From Mesorhizobium sp. J8 (lineage in GTDB: Bacteria; Pseudomonadota; Alphaproteobacteria; Rhizobiales; Rhizobiaceae): a stretch of DNA of 64,000 nt. Location: NCBI RefSeq assembly GCF_016591715.1, contig NZ_AP024109.1:2542001-2606000 (forward strand), given 5' to 3'. Below the pieces are notes generated by a model. That model made no database searches and had not been told where the DNA came from. It saw only the letters and a program-made list of their open reading frames with translations. The position numbers and the translations under genes are program-made. Shown one piece after another: positions 25,611 to 33,102 of the stretch. The first letter of the stretch is position 1; each line of letters starts with the position of its first letter.

Positions 25611-26870
25611 TCAGTTGCTCCGCGCCAGGTGTGCATCGGCCAAGCGAGGGACGGTTTTCGTCTTGCCGCTCAGCCGCGCTCCCAAGGTGAGCGCCCGCGG
25701 AAAATTGCGGGCGACCGCCTCCATCAATGCTGCGCCGCCGGGCCCAAGGGCCAACCGGGCGAGGGCGTCAGCGGCATGAATGCGCGTCGAGAACAGGCTT
25801 CTCCAGGCCGCCTCATAGCGTCTGCCGGCCGCCTCGCGTCCTCTCTGCCCGTTTGCCGCCTCGCTCAATTCCATGGCCAGGAGCCAGCCGGACTGAAGCG
25901 CCATCGATATGCCTTCGGCGATGATCGGATGTGACTCGCCGGCCGCATTGCCAACACGGAAGATGTCCTTTGCGTAGCCACGCCGGATGCCTGGACGAAT
26001 AGGGCCGGCGGCAAGCCATGGACCATCGAGACGCGCTTGCGCCAAGGCTTCCCGCGCGCCCCGGCATGTCGCTGCGATATGATGCTCGACGGCCTCGGCA
26101 GCGGAGACATGGCCGCCTCGTTTACCGGCGCAATCGCTGCGCAACCGGGCGAGCACATCACGCCTAATGCAGCAGGAGAGAGACATACGGCCATCGTCTG
26201 CGAGCACCATGCCGCCATAGCCGCCGGGGAATGTCAGCAGCGGCATCAGGTCGGGTGGCAGAGACGATCCGGCGAAATGCGCCTTGAAGCCGAGCAGGTC
26301 CGCCGGGCGATTGACCTTTCCAAGCTGGCTCGGTAACGGCCCCGGTTCCCACGAGCCATGTGCGGCGACGACCACCGGTGCGCGCAGCGTCGTCGCCTCG
26401 TCGCTGGAAACGCCGCCTTGAGCCTGAATCCGCACTGCCTGCCGCGCGCCGTCGCGTTCGATGGCGACGGCGCTGCAAGGCTGGAACATTTCAACCCCGG
26501 CCGACCGGGCCGCGTCGAGCAGCAGCGTGTCCAGTATGTCGCGGCCGAGCGCGCGGCCGAAGGCGTCCCTTGCTGCCGGTCCGGATCGCGCGCCCGGCAT
26601 CGGCGCCTCGACACAGGTGTCGCCGGCAAAAAGGCCGACCCGGCGTATTTCAGGACCGGCCTCAGCGCGCCAGGCATCGCCGATCCCCAGTCTGTCGAGC
26701 AACTCGAGGTTGCTTGCAGAGATGTATTCGCCGCAAACCTTGCGGCGCGGAAAGGCACGCTTTTCCACGATCGCGACGGCCCATCCGCGCCGGGTGAGCG
26801 CCAGCGCCGCAGACGCGCCCGCCGGACCGCCGCCGATGACGATCGCATCGTGGGTGGGCGGCCGCCTCAT
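25611..26870 (-). CDS. FAD-dependent oxidoreductase, geranylgeranyl-reductase type
   Basis: 419 residues from the ATG at 26870, which overlaps the methyltransferase stop by four bases. DAIVIGGGPAGASAALALTRRGWAVAIVEK is the FAD Rossmann motif; RKVCGEYISASNLELL is the conserved CGE-type segment of this family; VGNAAGESHPIIAEGISMALQSGWLLA is the FAD-ribityl GD-like region. Relatives reduce prenyl chains or hydroxylate aromatic rings. As third gene of a type III PKS operon it probably oxidises or reduces the polyketide product. Confidence 0.85.
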   Translation of the reverse strand: MRRPPTHDAIVIGGGPAGASAALALTRRGWAVAIVEKRAFPRRKVCGEYISASNLELLDRLGIGDAWRAEAGPEIRRVGLFAGDTCVEAPMPGARSGPAARDAFGRALGRDILDTLLLDAARSAGVEMFQPCSAVAIERDGARQAVRIQAQGGVSSDEATTLRAPVVVAAHGSWEPGPLPSQLGKVNRPADLLGFKAHFAGSSLPPDLMPLLTFPGGYGGMVLADDGRMSLSCCIRRDVLARLRSDCAGKRGGHVSAAEAVEHHIAATCRGAREALAQARLDGPWLAAGPIRPGIRRGYAKDIFRVGNAAGESHPIIAEGISMALQSGWLLAMELSEAANGQRGREAAGRRYEAAWRSLFSTRIHAADALARLALGPGGAALMEAVARNFPRALTLGARLSGKTKTVPRLADAHLARSN

Positions 26871-27604
26871 GCCGCATCCCCGGCGGGCATTCGCGCTTCG
26901 CCAACGAAGACGTGCGAGAAAGGCCCAGCGTGCCGCTCCTCGATCGGACTGCCGCCGGCGGCGCTCCAAAGGTCGGAAATCTCGCCGTCGCGAAAGCCGG
27001 CGCGCACGCTTTGGACGGCATCATGCCTGGTCACGTCGTTGACGCCGATTGCCGGCAGAAGCCGGGCGGCGGTCAGCGCGAAACCTGTCCTCAGCGGCTC
27101 GGTGGCCAGGATGAGCGGCGCCTTGCGTTGCAGCAGCGAAAACAGGCGCAGCAGTTCGTCGTCGTCGAAATGATGCAGGAACAGGTTGACGGTGATCGCG
27201 TCGAAGGGCCAGCCGCCCGTGTTCCTCGCCGCCTCCTTCTCCGCCCAGTCGAAGACATCGGCGGTGACGGTTTCGAGTCTCCATCCCAGCGCGGCGAATT
27301 CCGCCGCGAGCCTCGGCGTGGCGAGACCGACGCGGTCGAGCATCGTCAGTTCAACATCGCGCCAGTCCTTCGCCACGCGCCGCGCCACCTTCAGCATGAA
27401 GGTGCCGTCGCCGGCGCCGATCTCCAGGATGCGGCAGGGCGGCTCAGGTAAAAACTTCCGCATAAGCGCGGCCATGATGGGCGCCTGGAACATCAGCGCG
27501 TTGATGCGGGCGAGATCACGGCGCGAGCGGCGCGCCCGCGCATCGTCGGCCGAGAGCCCGTCCAGGATTTCCGGAACGAGGCTGCGCTGGGCGAGCGCAC
27601 TCAT
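26867..27604 (-). CDS. SAM-dependent class I methyltransferase
   Basis: 245 residues from the ATG at 27604, overlapping the PKS stop (ATGA). ILEIGAGDGTFMLKVARRV is SAM motif I; VTADVFDW is motif II; FDAITVNLFLHHFDDDELLRLF is the post-motif region typical of UbiE-like or O/C-methyltransferases. The tail SHVFVGEARMP is usual. In the operon it would methylate the phenolic or pyrone product of the PKS, as SrsB does in Streptomyces; this is inference from context. Confidence 0.88.
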   Translation of the reverse strand: MSALAQRSLVPEILDGLSADDARARRSRRDLARINALMFQAPIMAALMRKFLPEPPCRILEIGAGDGTFMLKVARRVAKDWRDVELTMLDRVGLATPRLAAEFAALGWRLETVTADVFDWAEKEAARNTGGWPFDAITVNLFLHHFDDDELLRLFSLLQRKAPLILATEPLRTGFALTAARLLPAIGVNDVTRHDAVQSVRAGFRDGEISDLWSAAGGSPIEERHAGPFSHVFVGEARMPAGDAA

Positions 27605-28668
27605 GAGACGGTCCTGAACAGCATGGTCTCGGCCGTCAGCCCCGGTCCGAACGACATGCCGCAGCCAAGCAGGCCGCCCGGCTTCTTCAGCATCTCTTCC
27701 ATCACGAACATGACGGTCGGCGACGACATGTTGCCGTATCGGCGCAGCACCTCGCGCGACGGCTTGAGCGCGGCGGGCTCGAGATCGAGCGCCCTTTCGA
27801 CAGCGTCGAGGATGGTACGGCCGCCGGGATGAATGGCCCAGAGGTCGATCGCCTCCGGCGACCGGCCGCCGAGGATGTCGTCCTGCCGGTTCCGCAACGC
27901 CTGCTGGACTGCCGCCGGCACCTGGCCGGAAAGCACCATGTCGAAGCCGTGGTCGCGGATATCCCAGGTCATCAGGTCGCGCTGCTCGTCCGCTACGGCG
28001 CAGCAGAAGGAGTCGAGCTCGATGCCGGGCGGCTCGGCGGTGACGAGCGTCGCCGCGCAGCCGTCGCCCCACAAGCAGAAGGACAAGAGCTTCTCCAACT
28101 CGGTGGTTTCCCTCAGGTGCAGCGTGCAGAGCTCGATATTGACCAGAAGGACCCTGGCCTGGGGGGCGGAACGGACGATGTGGCGGGCAAGCTTGAGGCC
28201 GTTGACCGCTGCGTAGCAGCCCATGAAGCCGATCATCGTGCGCTCGACGCCGTCCGGCAGGCCGCAGCGCCGAACCAGGTCGAGGTCGATGCCAGGCGCG
28301 GAAAAACCGGTGCAGGAGGTGACGATGAGATGGGTGACACGCGATGCCTCGTCGCCGAGATGGAGACCATCGACACCGTTTTGCGCCAGGACGGGCGCAG
28401 CTTTGCCGAACATCGCCATTCTCGCGGCCGTTCCGGGAAACGCGCCCCGCTTGAAGGCTCGGGCAAGGTCGGCCGACGGTCCTTCGGGGTCGAGAGCAGG
28501 CGCAAAGCATGAAAAGCGATGCTCGATACCGGCGAGACCGGCCATGCGTTCGAATATCCTCCTGCGATCGGCGGTCAGCATCGAGGCCGCGTAGGCTAGA
28601 TAGAACTGGTGGACCTCGTGCTCCGGAACCGCTGTCGCGATCCGGTTGATGTAAGCGTTGGCGGACAT
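27601..28668 (-). CDS. Type III polyketide synthase (chalcone/stilbene synthase family)
   Basis: 355 residues. The catalytic triad is visible: Cys151 in IGFMGCYAAVNGL, His280 in LWAIHPGGRTIL and Asn313 in RYGNMSSPTVMFV. SCTGFSAPGIDLDLV and the C-terminal GGLLGCGMSFGPGLTAETM complete the family pattern. It condenses an acyl-CoA starter with malonyl-CoA units to give a resorcinol or pyrone. Downstream genes for a methyltransferase and an FAD enzyme overlap it by four bases each, so the three form one operon. Product unknown; a membrane phenolic lipid is most plausible. Confidence 0.93.
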   Translation of the reverse strand: MSANAYINRIATAVPEHEVHQFYLAYAASMLTADRRRIFERMAGLAGIEHRFSCFAPALDPEGPSADLARAFKRGAFPGTAARMAMFGKAAPVLAQNGVDGLHLGDEASRVTHLIVTSCTGFSAPGIDLDLVRRCGLPDGVERTMIGFMGCYAAVNGLKLARHIVRSAPQARVLLVNIELCTLHLRETTELEKLLSFCLWGDGCAATLVTAEPPGIELDSFCCAVADEQRDLMTWDIRDHGFDMVLSGQVPAAVQQALRNRQDDILGGRSPEAIDLWAIHPGGRTILDAVERALDLEPAALKPSREVLRRYGNMSSPTVMFVMEEMLKKPGGLLGCGMSFGPGLTAETMLFRTVS

Positions 28669-28885
28669 GTACTGCTCCCTGGGCTTCGGGCGCGCTCGCG
28701 CTGTTGCCGGAGGGGTTCCTTGCTCATAAGCGCCCGGGCGCCAGGCTCTGAGCGTTGCCTGTTCGATAAACGTTTCGGAAGACCTGCTTCTTCCACAGAG
28801 GCGATCCCGAACTCAAAGGTTTGCAAGGGATGGCAGGCAAATCGAAGTGTTACAGCCTTTTCCAAACCCATGGACTGCGGGCCGA

Positions 28886-29044
28886 TCATTTGCTGCCCTG
28901 TACCGCTCCGGGCACGATCAAGGCACCCTGGTCGCGCTCCGAATATCTGAAGCCGATAAAGAACAAGGCGACAATGACGAGGCAGATCGCCAGCACCGTG
29001 GCGAGGATCCTTCCAGGGTTTTCGGCAGGCGGTTTCTCTTCCAT
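28886..29044 (-). CDS. Hypothetical 52-residue single-span membrane peptide
   Basis: ATG at 29044, TGA at 28886-28888. MEEKPPAENPGRI is followed by a clear membrane helix (LATVLAICLVIVALFFIGF) and a short charged tail (RYSERDQGALIVPGAVQGSK). GCGAGGCGAACC precedes the start. A GGAAC-N19-TT promoter lies just upstream, so expression in general stress is likely. The family is not recognised. Confidence 0.65.
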   Translation of the reverse strand: MEEKPPAENPGRILATVLAICLVIVALFFIGFRYSERDQGALIVPGAVQGSK

Positions 29045-29064
29045 GGCGGTTCGCCTCGCATATT

Positions 29065-29090
29065 AACCCCGCGAGAGCGGCGAGGGTTCC
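29065..29090 (-). promoter_or_regulatory. RpoE2/EcfG-type general stress promoter
   Basis: On the minus strand GGAAC (29090-29086) is followed by 19 bases and TT (29066-29065). The expected start of transcription is 15-20 bases before the ATG at 29044 of the 52-residue membrane peptide. Confidence 0.6.
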
Positions 29091-29164
29091 GGACTCCGAG
29101 CGGGTCGTCGGACACGCGTGTTGGCGATTCAGCGAGACGCCATCGCAGTCTGATGTGGCGGCGC

Positions 29165-29349
29165 ACTGTTTCCACTCATGCCAGATCAGCCGCATGACGA
29201 TGGCGTCGAAGACGGTCAGGACGAGCAGGCCGGGAATGCGCGTAGGAGTAGCGATAGATCTGGTAGGCCATGAAGGCGCCGAGCGCGACCAGCGAGCTTT
29301 CGACACGAAGGTCCTGTAGGACACCGCCTCCGGCTCGATGGGCGCGCAT
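29165..29349 (-). pseudogene. Decayed C-terminal fragment of a DUF2127 membrane protein
   Basis: In one minus-strand frame SSLVALGAFMAYQIYRYSYAHS is read, and one base out of phase the next frame continues PGLLVLTVFDAIVMRLIWHEW. Joined, they match the last two helices of DUF2127 proteins. The shift is at the GGG run at 29232-29234, where dropping one base restores the frame. The N-terminal two-thirds of the family are absent. The 5' side overlaps the start region of the next plus-strand gene. A sequencing error could explain the shift but not the missing N-terminus. Confidence 0.6.
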
Positions 29350-29415
29350 CACAAAAGTGACGCGCTCGACCCGCTATATGCTAGGCTAGATACCGCCAAA
29401 ACAGGGTTCATCGTT

Positions 29416-29649
29416 ATGGATGCCAGGGAATTGCAGGCCATAGGTGATACGCTGATGCGCGTCGTCACCCCCGATATGAAACCGAAAGACCTGCTCAAGG
29501 CGGTGCGAAAGCTGCATCCGGATGCCAAGAAGAAGGATATCGCCCGGGCGGCCTTCCACGCCATCATCGCCAACGCCGACCAGGATCTCGGCAAGTCGCG
29601 CAACCTCCAGGCCTTCGCGCTTGCCGAGCGTACCCAGCAATCCGAATAA
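29416..29649 (+). CDS. Hypothetical 77-residue helical protein
   Basis: ATG at 29416 chosen over the open frame from 29338, because the first 26 codons overlap the DUF2127 remnant and show no coding character. MDARELQAIGDTLMRVVTPDMKPKDLLKAVRKLHPDAKKKDIARAAFHAIIANADQDLGKSRNLQAFAL is rich in Lys and Ala and predicted all-helical. It resembles small conserved proteins of Rhizobiales without known role. Probably cytoplasmic. Confidence 0.65.
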   Translation: MDARELQAIGDTLMRVVTPDMKPKDLLKAVRKLHPDAKKKDIARAAFHAIIANADQDLGKSRNLQAFALAERTQQSE

Positions 29650-29747
29650 ATTGTCGCGAATTGTAGTGTCGGGCTTGCCAGAACGTTAATAAGCGATTTC
29701 TAATTTAATGGCTCAGCCGGCAGCTAGCCCCAACCGGTAATGAGCCC

Positions 29748-29894
29748 ATGACCAAAAACCTCGGCAATGCCAAACCCAGCGCTCCCGCCAAGGAGATAAA
29801 CCCCTCGCTGTTCAGCAAGGCCGCGCCGGCGCTGTTTCCGCTGGTTGTCGCGGCGCTCGGCTATCTCGTCGGCCGGCATTTCTTCGGCTTTTGA
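29748..29894 (+). CDS. Hypothetical 48-residue membrane peptide
   Basis: ATG at 29748, TGA at 29892-29894. After MTKNLGNAKPSAPAKEINPS the C-terminal half (ALFPLVVAALGYLVGRHFFGF) is a single membrane helix. No strong ribosome-binding site is seen. The composition is clean and the frame is followed directly by non-coding sequence, which supports a real tail-anchored peptide. Not recognised. Confidence 0.5.
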   Translation: MTKNLGNAKPSAPAKEINPSLFSKAAPALFPLVVAALGYLVGRHFFGF

Positions 29895-30406
29895 CGCGGC
29901 CGGCGTTCGGCGTGTTCCTTGCCGGTAGGTCGAAGCACACTGGTCGTGTGGGCCATGCCCTTGCAGCTTTGGTCCTAGGGCCTAGGTCGTTCTTGTCCTT
30001 GGCTGGGCCCGAGCGCATGCTTATCACAGCCGGCGGCCTCGCAAACTCCGGTCAGGCCCGGCCGCCGAACCCAGTATCACCCCCCAAGGCTGCCGGGCCG
30101 CCAACTTTCCGAATTCGTCCGCACTCATCAGGCCCAACTGCCGGATCGCGCCATCCGCAGTTCATCCGGACGCTTTCGAAATCAGACCGAACGTCACAGC
30201 GAAGTGGAATTCCGCTGCTCAAAGATGCCACGGAATGTCTGCTCCGCTATGCTCGCTTTATTCGCGGGCCTTTCAATTGTGCTGAATAAAGGCGAGCTGC
30301 TTTGTACTAAACGCCGATAAGCCGTACTTTTCGGCAACACCAGGCGCGCTAGATCATATTGGGAAGGAATTAGGCAATTTCTTCGAGCGAAGATCAGGAG
30401 CTGTAT
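29895..30406. other. 512-bp intergenic region
   Basis: No ORF of coding character is seen on either strand. Two CCTAGG palindromes lie close together around 29983-29994. The last 100 bp are AT-richer and probably carry the promoter of the 71-residue gene at 30407. Confidence 0.4.
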
Positions 30407-30622
30407 ATGGTAACCAGCGAACCAGACAGTGTCCGCGTAAAAGCCGTCAATGGCCAATGGATCGTGCGCGTCGTCGATGGCGGTAGGCTGACGCAGCAAG
30501 TGTTCGATATTCACGCGCAGGCCGAGATTTTTGCCGAGGAGGAACGGCTGCGATTGGGATTGCCTGGGGAGCCGCCAGCCGAGGAGCCGACCGAGCCATT
30601 GCCAAGCGGGCGGACTGGCTGA
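30407..30622 (+). CDS. Hypothetical 71-residue protein
   Basis: MVTSEPDSVRVKAVNGQWIVRVVDGGRLTQQVFDIHAQAEIFAEEERLRLG reads as a small beta-rich domain followed by a helix; the tail PGEPPAEEPTEPLPSG is Pro/Glu-rich and probably disordered. The NGQW...RVV...Q.F.....A..FAEEE pattern is common to small rhizobial proteins of unknown role. No signal peptide or membrane segment. Confidence 0.6.
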   Translation: MVTSEPDSVRVKAVNGQWIVRVVDGGRLTQQVFDIHAQAEIFAEEERLRLGLPGEPPAEEPTEPLPSGRTG

Positions 30623-30658
30623 CACCTGCCCACGCGGGATTGCTAGCTGCGGCGCCCG

Positions 30659-31075
30659 TTACCCCAGATGCTCCGCCCTGAGCCGCTCTCTCATCCGCTC
30701 AAGCGCCGGCTCGCCGCCGGCCGCGAGTTCATCCGCGATCCGCGCGAGCTTGTCGTCGGCTCTGCGATGTTTGCTGCCCCAGGCGCCCAGCGTCGCCAGC
30801 ACCGGTAGAAGGTCGATGCCGGCTTCGGTCAGCCGGTAGATCGCCTTCAGTGCGTGCGTCGGGTCGCTGCTGCGCGTGAGGATGCCTTCGTCCTGCAGTG
30901 TCTGCAGCCGTTCGGCGAGCGTGCGCGACGAGATGCCTTCATCGGATTGCAGGAACTCGCGAAAATGCCGTTTCCCGGCGAAAGCAAGGTCGCGGATGAT
31001 GAGCAGCGTCCAGCGGTCGCCGAGCAATTCGAGCGAGAGGTTGATCGGGCAGCCGGACCTTCCCTTGGTCGACAT
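30659..31075 (-). CDS. HxlR-family transcriptional regulator
   Basis: 138 residues. GCPINLSLELLGDRWTLLIIRDLAFAGKRHFREFL and ISSRTLAERLQTLQDEGIL with the wing RSSDPTHALKAIYRLTEAG are the HxlR winged-helix signature. The usual single N-terminal Cys is present (SGCPI), a possible redox or aldehyde sensor. It is divergent from the NmrA-like/DHFR-like operon, and TAAATCACT repeats lie in the 95-bp gap. It probably represses that operon and itself. Confidence 0.9.
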   Translation of the reverse strand: MSTKGRSGCPINLSLELLGDRWTLLIIRDLAFAGKRHFREFLQSDEGISSRTLAERLQTLQDEGILTRSSDPTHALKAIYRLTEAGIDLLPVLATLGAWGSKHRRADDKLARIADELAAGGEPALERMRERLRAEHLG

Positions 31076-31092
31076 TGGTACGGTTCCATTTT

Positions 31093-31155
31093 TAAATCAC
31101 TTTACCATTGACACCGTTCTTGTCTTGCGTCAAATGATTTCAAAAGTAAATCACT
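31093..31155. promoter_or_regulatory. Candidate HxlR operator repeats with a -35 box
   Basis: TAAATCACT occurs at 31093-31101 and again at 31147-31155, with an inverted TGATTT at 31135-31140. A TTGACA box lies at 31108-31113. All are in the gap between the HxlR gene and the NmrA-like gene, suggesting dimer binding at two sites. Confidence 0.5.
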
Positions 31156-31170
31156 AGCGAGGGGACCGGT

Positions 31171-32034
31171 ATGAATCGGCATGCCATCCGCACGATCGTG
31201 GTCGTCGGCGCAACCAGCGAAGTCGGCGTCGAGGTCTCGGTCAGGCTAACCGGGGCAGGGCACACGGTGCGCGGTGTCGCCCGCAGCCTGGGCTTTGCCC
31301 TCGACGATCAGGCGGCGCTCGATGCCGCCTTCTCGGGCGCCGACAGCGCTTACGTGATGATCCCCTTCGATGTCACCGCGCCCGATCTGCATCGCTTTGA
31401 GGACGATGTCGGCGCACGGCTGGCCACCTCCATCGCCAAGGCAGGCCTGCGCCGGGTCGTGCTCCTCAGCGGCCTCAACGCGCATCTCAAGATGGGCACC
31501 TCGCTTGGCGCTGCGCTGATGGAAGAGCGGCTCGCAGCGCTGGACCTGGAGGAACTCGTCTATCTGCGCGCCTCCTTCTTCATGGAGAATTTCGTCAAGG
31601 GCATGGGCTTCGTCGAGCAGGCGGCGTCCGGCGTCTTCGCCTCGCCCTTCCGTGGCGACCTGCCGATGCCGCTGATCGCCGCCAAGGACGTTGGCGAGCG
31701 CGCCGCCGAGCTATTGATCGCCGAGCATTTCCCGGTCCGGCGCGTTGTCGAATTGCACGGCGGCGGCCGCTACACGCTCGAACGGGCCACCACGATCCTG
31801 GGCCGGGCGATCGGCAAGGTTGTCACCTATCATCAAGCGCCGTTCGCCGATGCGCGGGCCGGCATGGTCGCCAATGGCATATCGGCGAGTTTTGCCGATG
31901 CGCTGGGCGAAACAGCGGCAAGCTTCAATCGAGGCGAGCGCTGGGCGCTGGAAGCCCCCTCTGCCGAAAATGCCACGCCGACAAGCTTCGAAGCCTGGGC
32001 GCAGGCTTTCGCCCGTTCGCGCGCCGCGGCCTGA
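31171..32034 (+). CDS. NmrA-like NAD(P)-binding protein
   Basis: 287 residues. TIVVVGATSEVGVEVSVRLTGAGHTVRGVAR is an atypical-SDR Rossmann start; SAYVMIPFDV, LSGLNAHL and LVYLRASFFMENFV follow the NmrA/HSCARG pattern. The canonical YxxxK catalytic pair is not evident, so it may sense NADPH or reduce quinones (QOR2-like). AGGGGACCGGT precedes the ATG. The DHFR-like gene begins 40 bases downstream, so the two form an operon likely controlled by the HxlR protein. Confidence 0.85.
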   Translation: MNRHAIRTIVVVGATSEVGVEVSVRLTGAGHTVRGVARSLGFALDDQAALDAAFSGADSAYVMIPFDVTAPDLHRFEDDVGARLATSIAKAGLRRVVLLSGLNAHLKMGTSLGAALMEERLAALDLEELVYLRASFFMENFVKGMGFVEQAASGVFASPFRGDLPMPLIAAKDVGERAAELLIAEHFPVRRVVELHGGGRYTLERATTILGRAIGKVVTYHQAPFADARAGMVANGISASFADALGETAASFNRGERWALEAPSAENATPTSFEAWAQAFARSRAAA

Positions 32035-32074
32035 GCCTTCACAGGCAGCCAATTCCTAACGAGGGAGACCGGAC

Positions 32075-32662
32075 ATGAAAAAGCTCATCCTGCAGATGCA
32101 GATGTCGGTCGACGGTTTTGTCGGCTCCGACGAGGGCCATCGCTGGCAGCTCTGGGAGTGGGGCGACGACAGCGCCTGGGACGAGGGGCTTAAGCAGGAC
32201 TTCAACGCCGTCTTCACGACCGTCGACACTATCCTCTTGAGCCGCAAGATGGCTGAGGAGGGCTATCTGACCCATTGGGGCAATGCGGCGAAGAAATATC
32301 CGCAGGATCCCTTCTATGCCTTCGCACGACGCATCGTCGAGGTCGAGAAGGTGGTGGCGAGCGACAAGCTCGAGGCTTCGCGCTGGGAGCGCACGCGGGT
32401 CGTGAGCGGCGACCTGCCGCGCGAGGTGCAAAGGCTGAAACAGGGCGAGGGCGGCGACATCGCCGTGTTCGGCGGGGCCGGCTTTGCCTCTGCGCTGATC
32501 GCCGCCGGCCTCGTCGACGAGTTCCAGCTCTTCATCAATCCGGCGGTGCTGGGCAGCGGCCGCCGCGTCTTCGGCAAGGGCGGCTTTGGCAGGTTGAAGC
32601 TCCTCGGCTCGAAGCCCTATGCTTGCGGCATGGTGGTGAGCCGCTACGCGCCGGAGCGATGA
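32075..32662 (+). CDS. Dihydrofolate-reductase-like (RibD C-terminal type) protein
   Basis: 195 residues; GAGGGAGACCGGAC precedes the ATG. MKKLILQMQMSVDGFVG is the RibD/DHFR-like first strand and loop; TVDTILLSRKMAEEGYLTHW is the second conserved block; GGDIAVFGGAGFASALIAAGLVDEFQLFINPAVLGSGRRVF is the nucleotide-binding C-terminal block. These YyaP/YwjB-type proteins are not true folate reductases and their substrates are unknown. Co-transcribed with the NmrA-like gene. Confidence 0.87.
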   Translation: MKKLILQMQMSVDGFVGSDEGHRWQLWEWGDDSAWDEGLKQDFNAVFTTVDTILLSRKMAEEGYLTHWGNAAKKYPQDPFYAFARRIVEVEKVVASDKLEASRWERTRVVSGDLPREVQRLKQGEGGDIAVFGGAGFASALIAAGLVDEFQLFINPAVLGSGRRVFGKGGFGRLKLLGSKPYACGMVVSRYAPER

Positions 32663-32961
32663 GAGGCGGCAATCGAGACCGTGCTACGCTGATTCAATCC
32701 GGCAGCGCGCCCTGCTAACTGCCTGTTTGGCCCGGGCTTTCTCGGATCGGCTGGGAGCCTCTTCCGGTGACCAGCCGCAGGTGGCCGGCTGGCCGACCGC
32801 GGCCAGGCTGCATGATCGTTGCCCGCGGCGACGAACCAGCGGGCCTCACGCGATGTCAGGCCGATAAGCACCCGGCCGGCATATTCCGCCGGCGCCCCAT
32901 TGCCCGCATCGAACATCGCCCAGCTGCTCCCGGGAGGCTCCTGCACCGCGACGAACCTCAT
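32644..32961 (-). CDS. Hypothetical protein, possibly degraded at the 3' end
   Basis: From the ATG at 32961, MRFVAVQEPPGSSWAMFDAGNGAPAEYAGRVLIGLTSREARWFVAAGNDHAA looks like a small conserved rhizobial protein of about 55-60 residues. The rest (WPRSASRPPAAGHRKRLP onward) is Arg/Pro-rich and shadow-like, and runs into the convergent DHFR-like gene. The gene may have lost its stop by a small shift after about residue 55, or the true protein is short. No function is assigned. Confidence 0.35.
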   Translation of the reverse strand: MRFVAVQEPPGSSWAMFDAGNGAPAEYAGRVLIGLTSREARWFVAAGNDHAAWPRSASRPPAAGHRKRLPADPRKPGPNRQLAGRAAGLNQRSTVSIAASHRSGA

Positions 32962-33102
32962 CGGAGACTCCATCCGTGAAGAGACGGGCAAGATAGCAGG
33001 CGCGGCTTGGCGTCCCTATGACGTGGCTCACATTGGCACACATTTGCGGTGGATAGCAGAGTTCCGGGCGGGAGCAGACTTTTATGCCGCCTTGGCGGTC
33101 GT

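Noticed and set aside
25292..25636. 114-codon minus-strand frame in the gap before the FAD reductase
   Set aside because: Arg/Pro/Ser-rich shadow composition, no ribosome-binding site, and it overlaps the end of the real gene.
23385..25934. Very long plus-strand frame (849 codons) opposite the DUF2778 gene
   Set aside because: Opposite-strand frames are commonly open in high-GC genes. The DUF2778 gene has family motifs and a terminator, while this frame has none.
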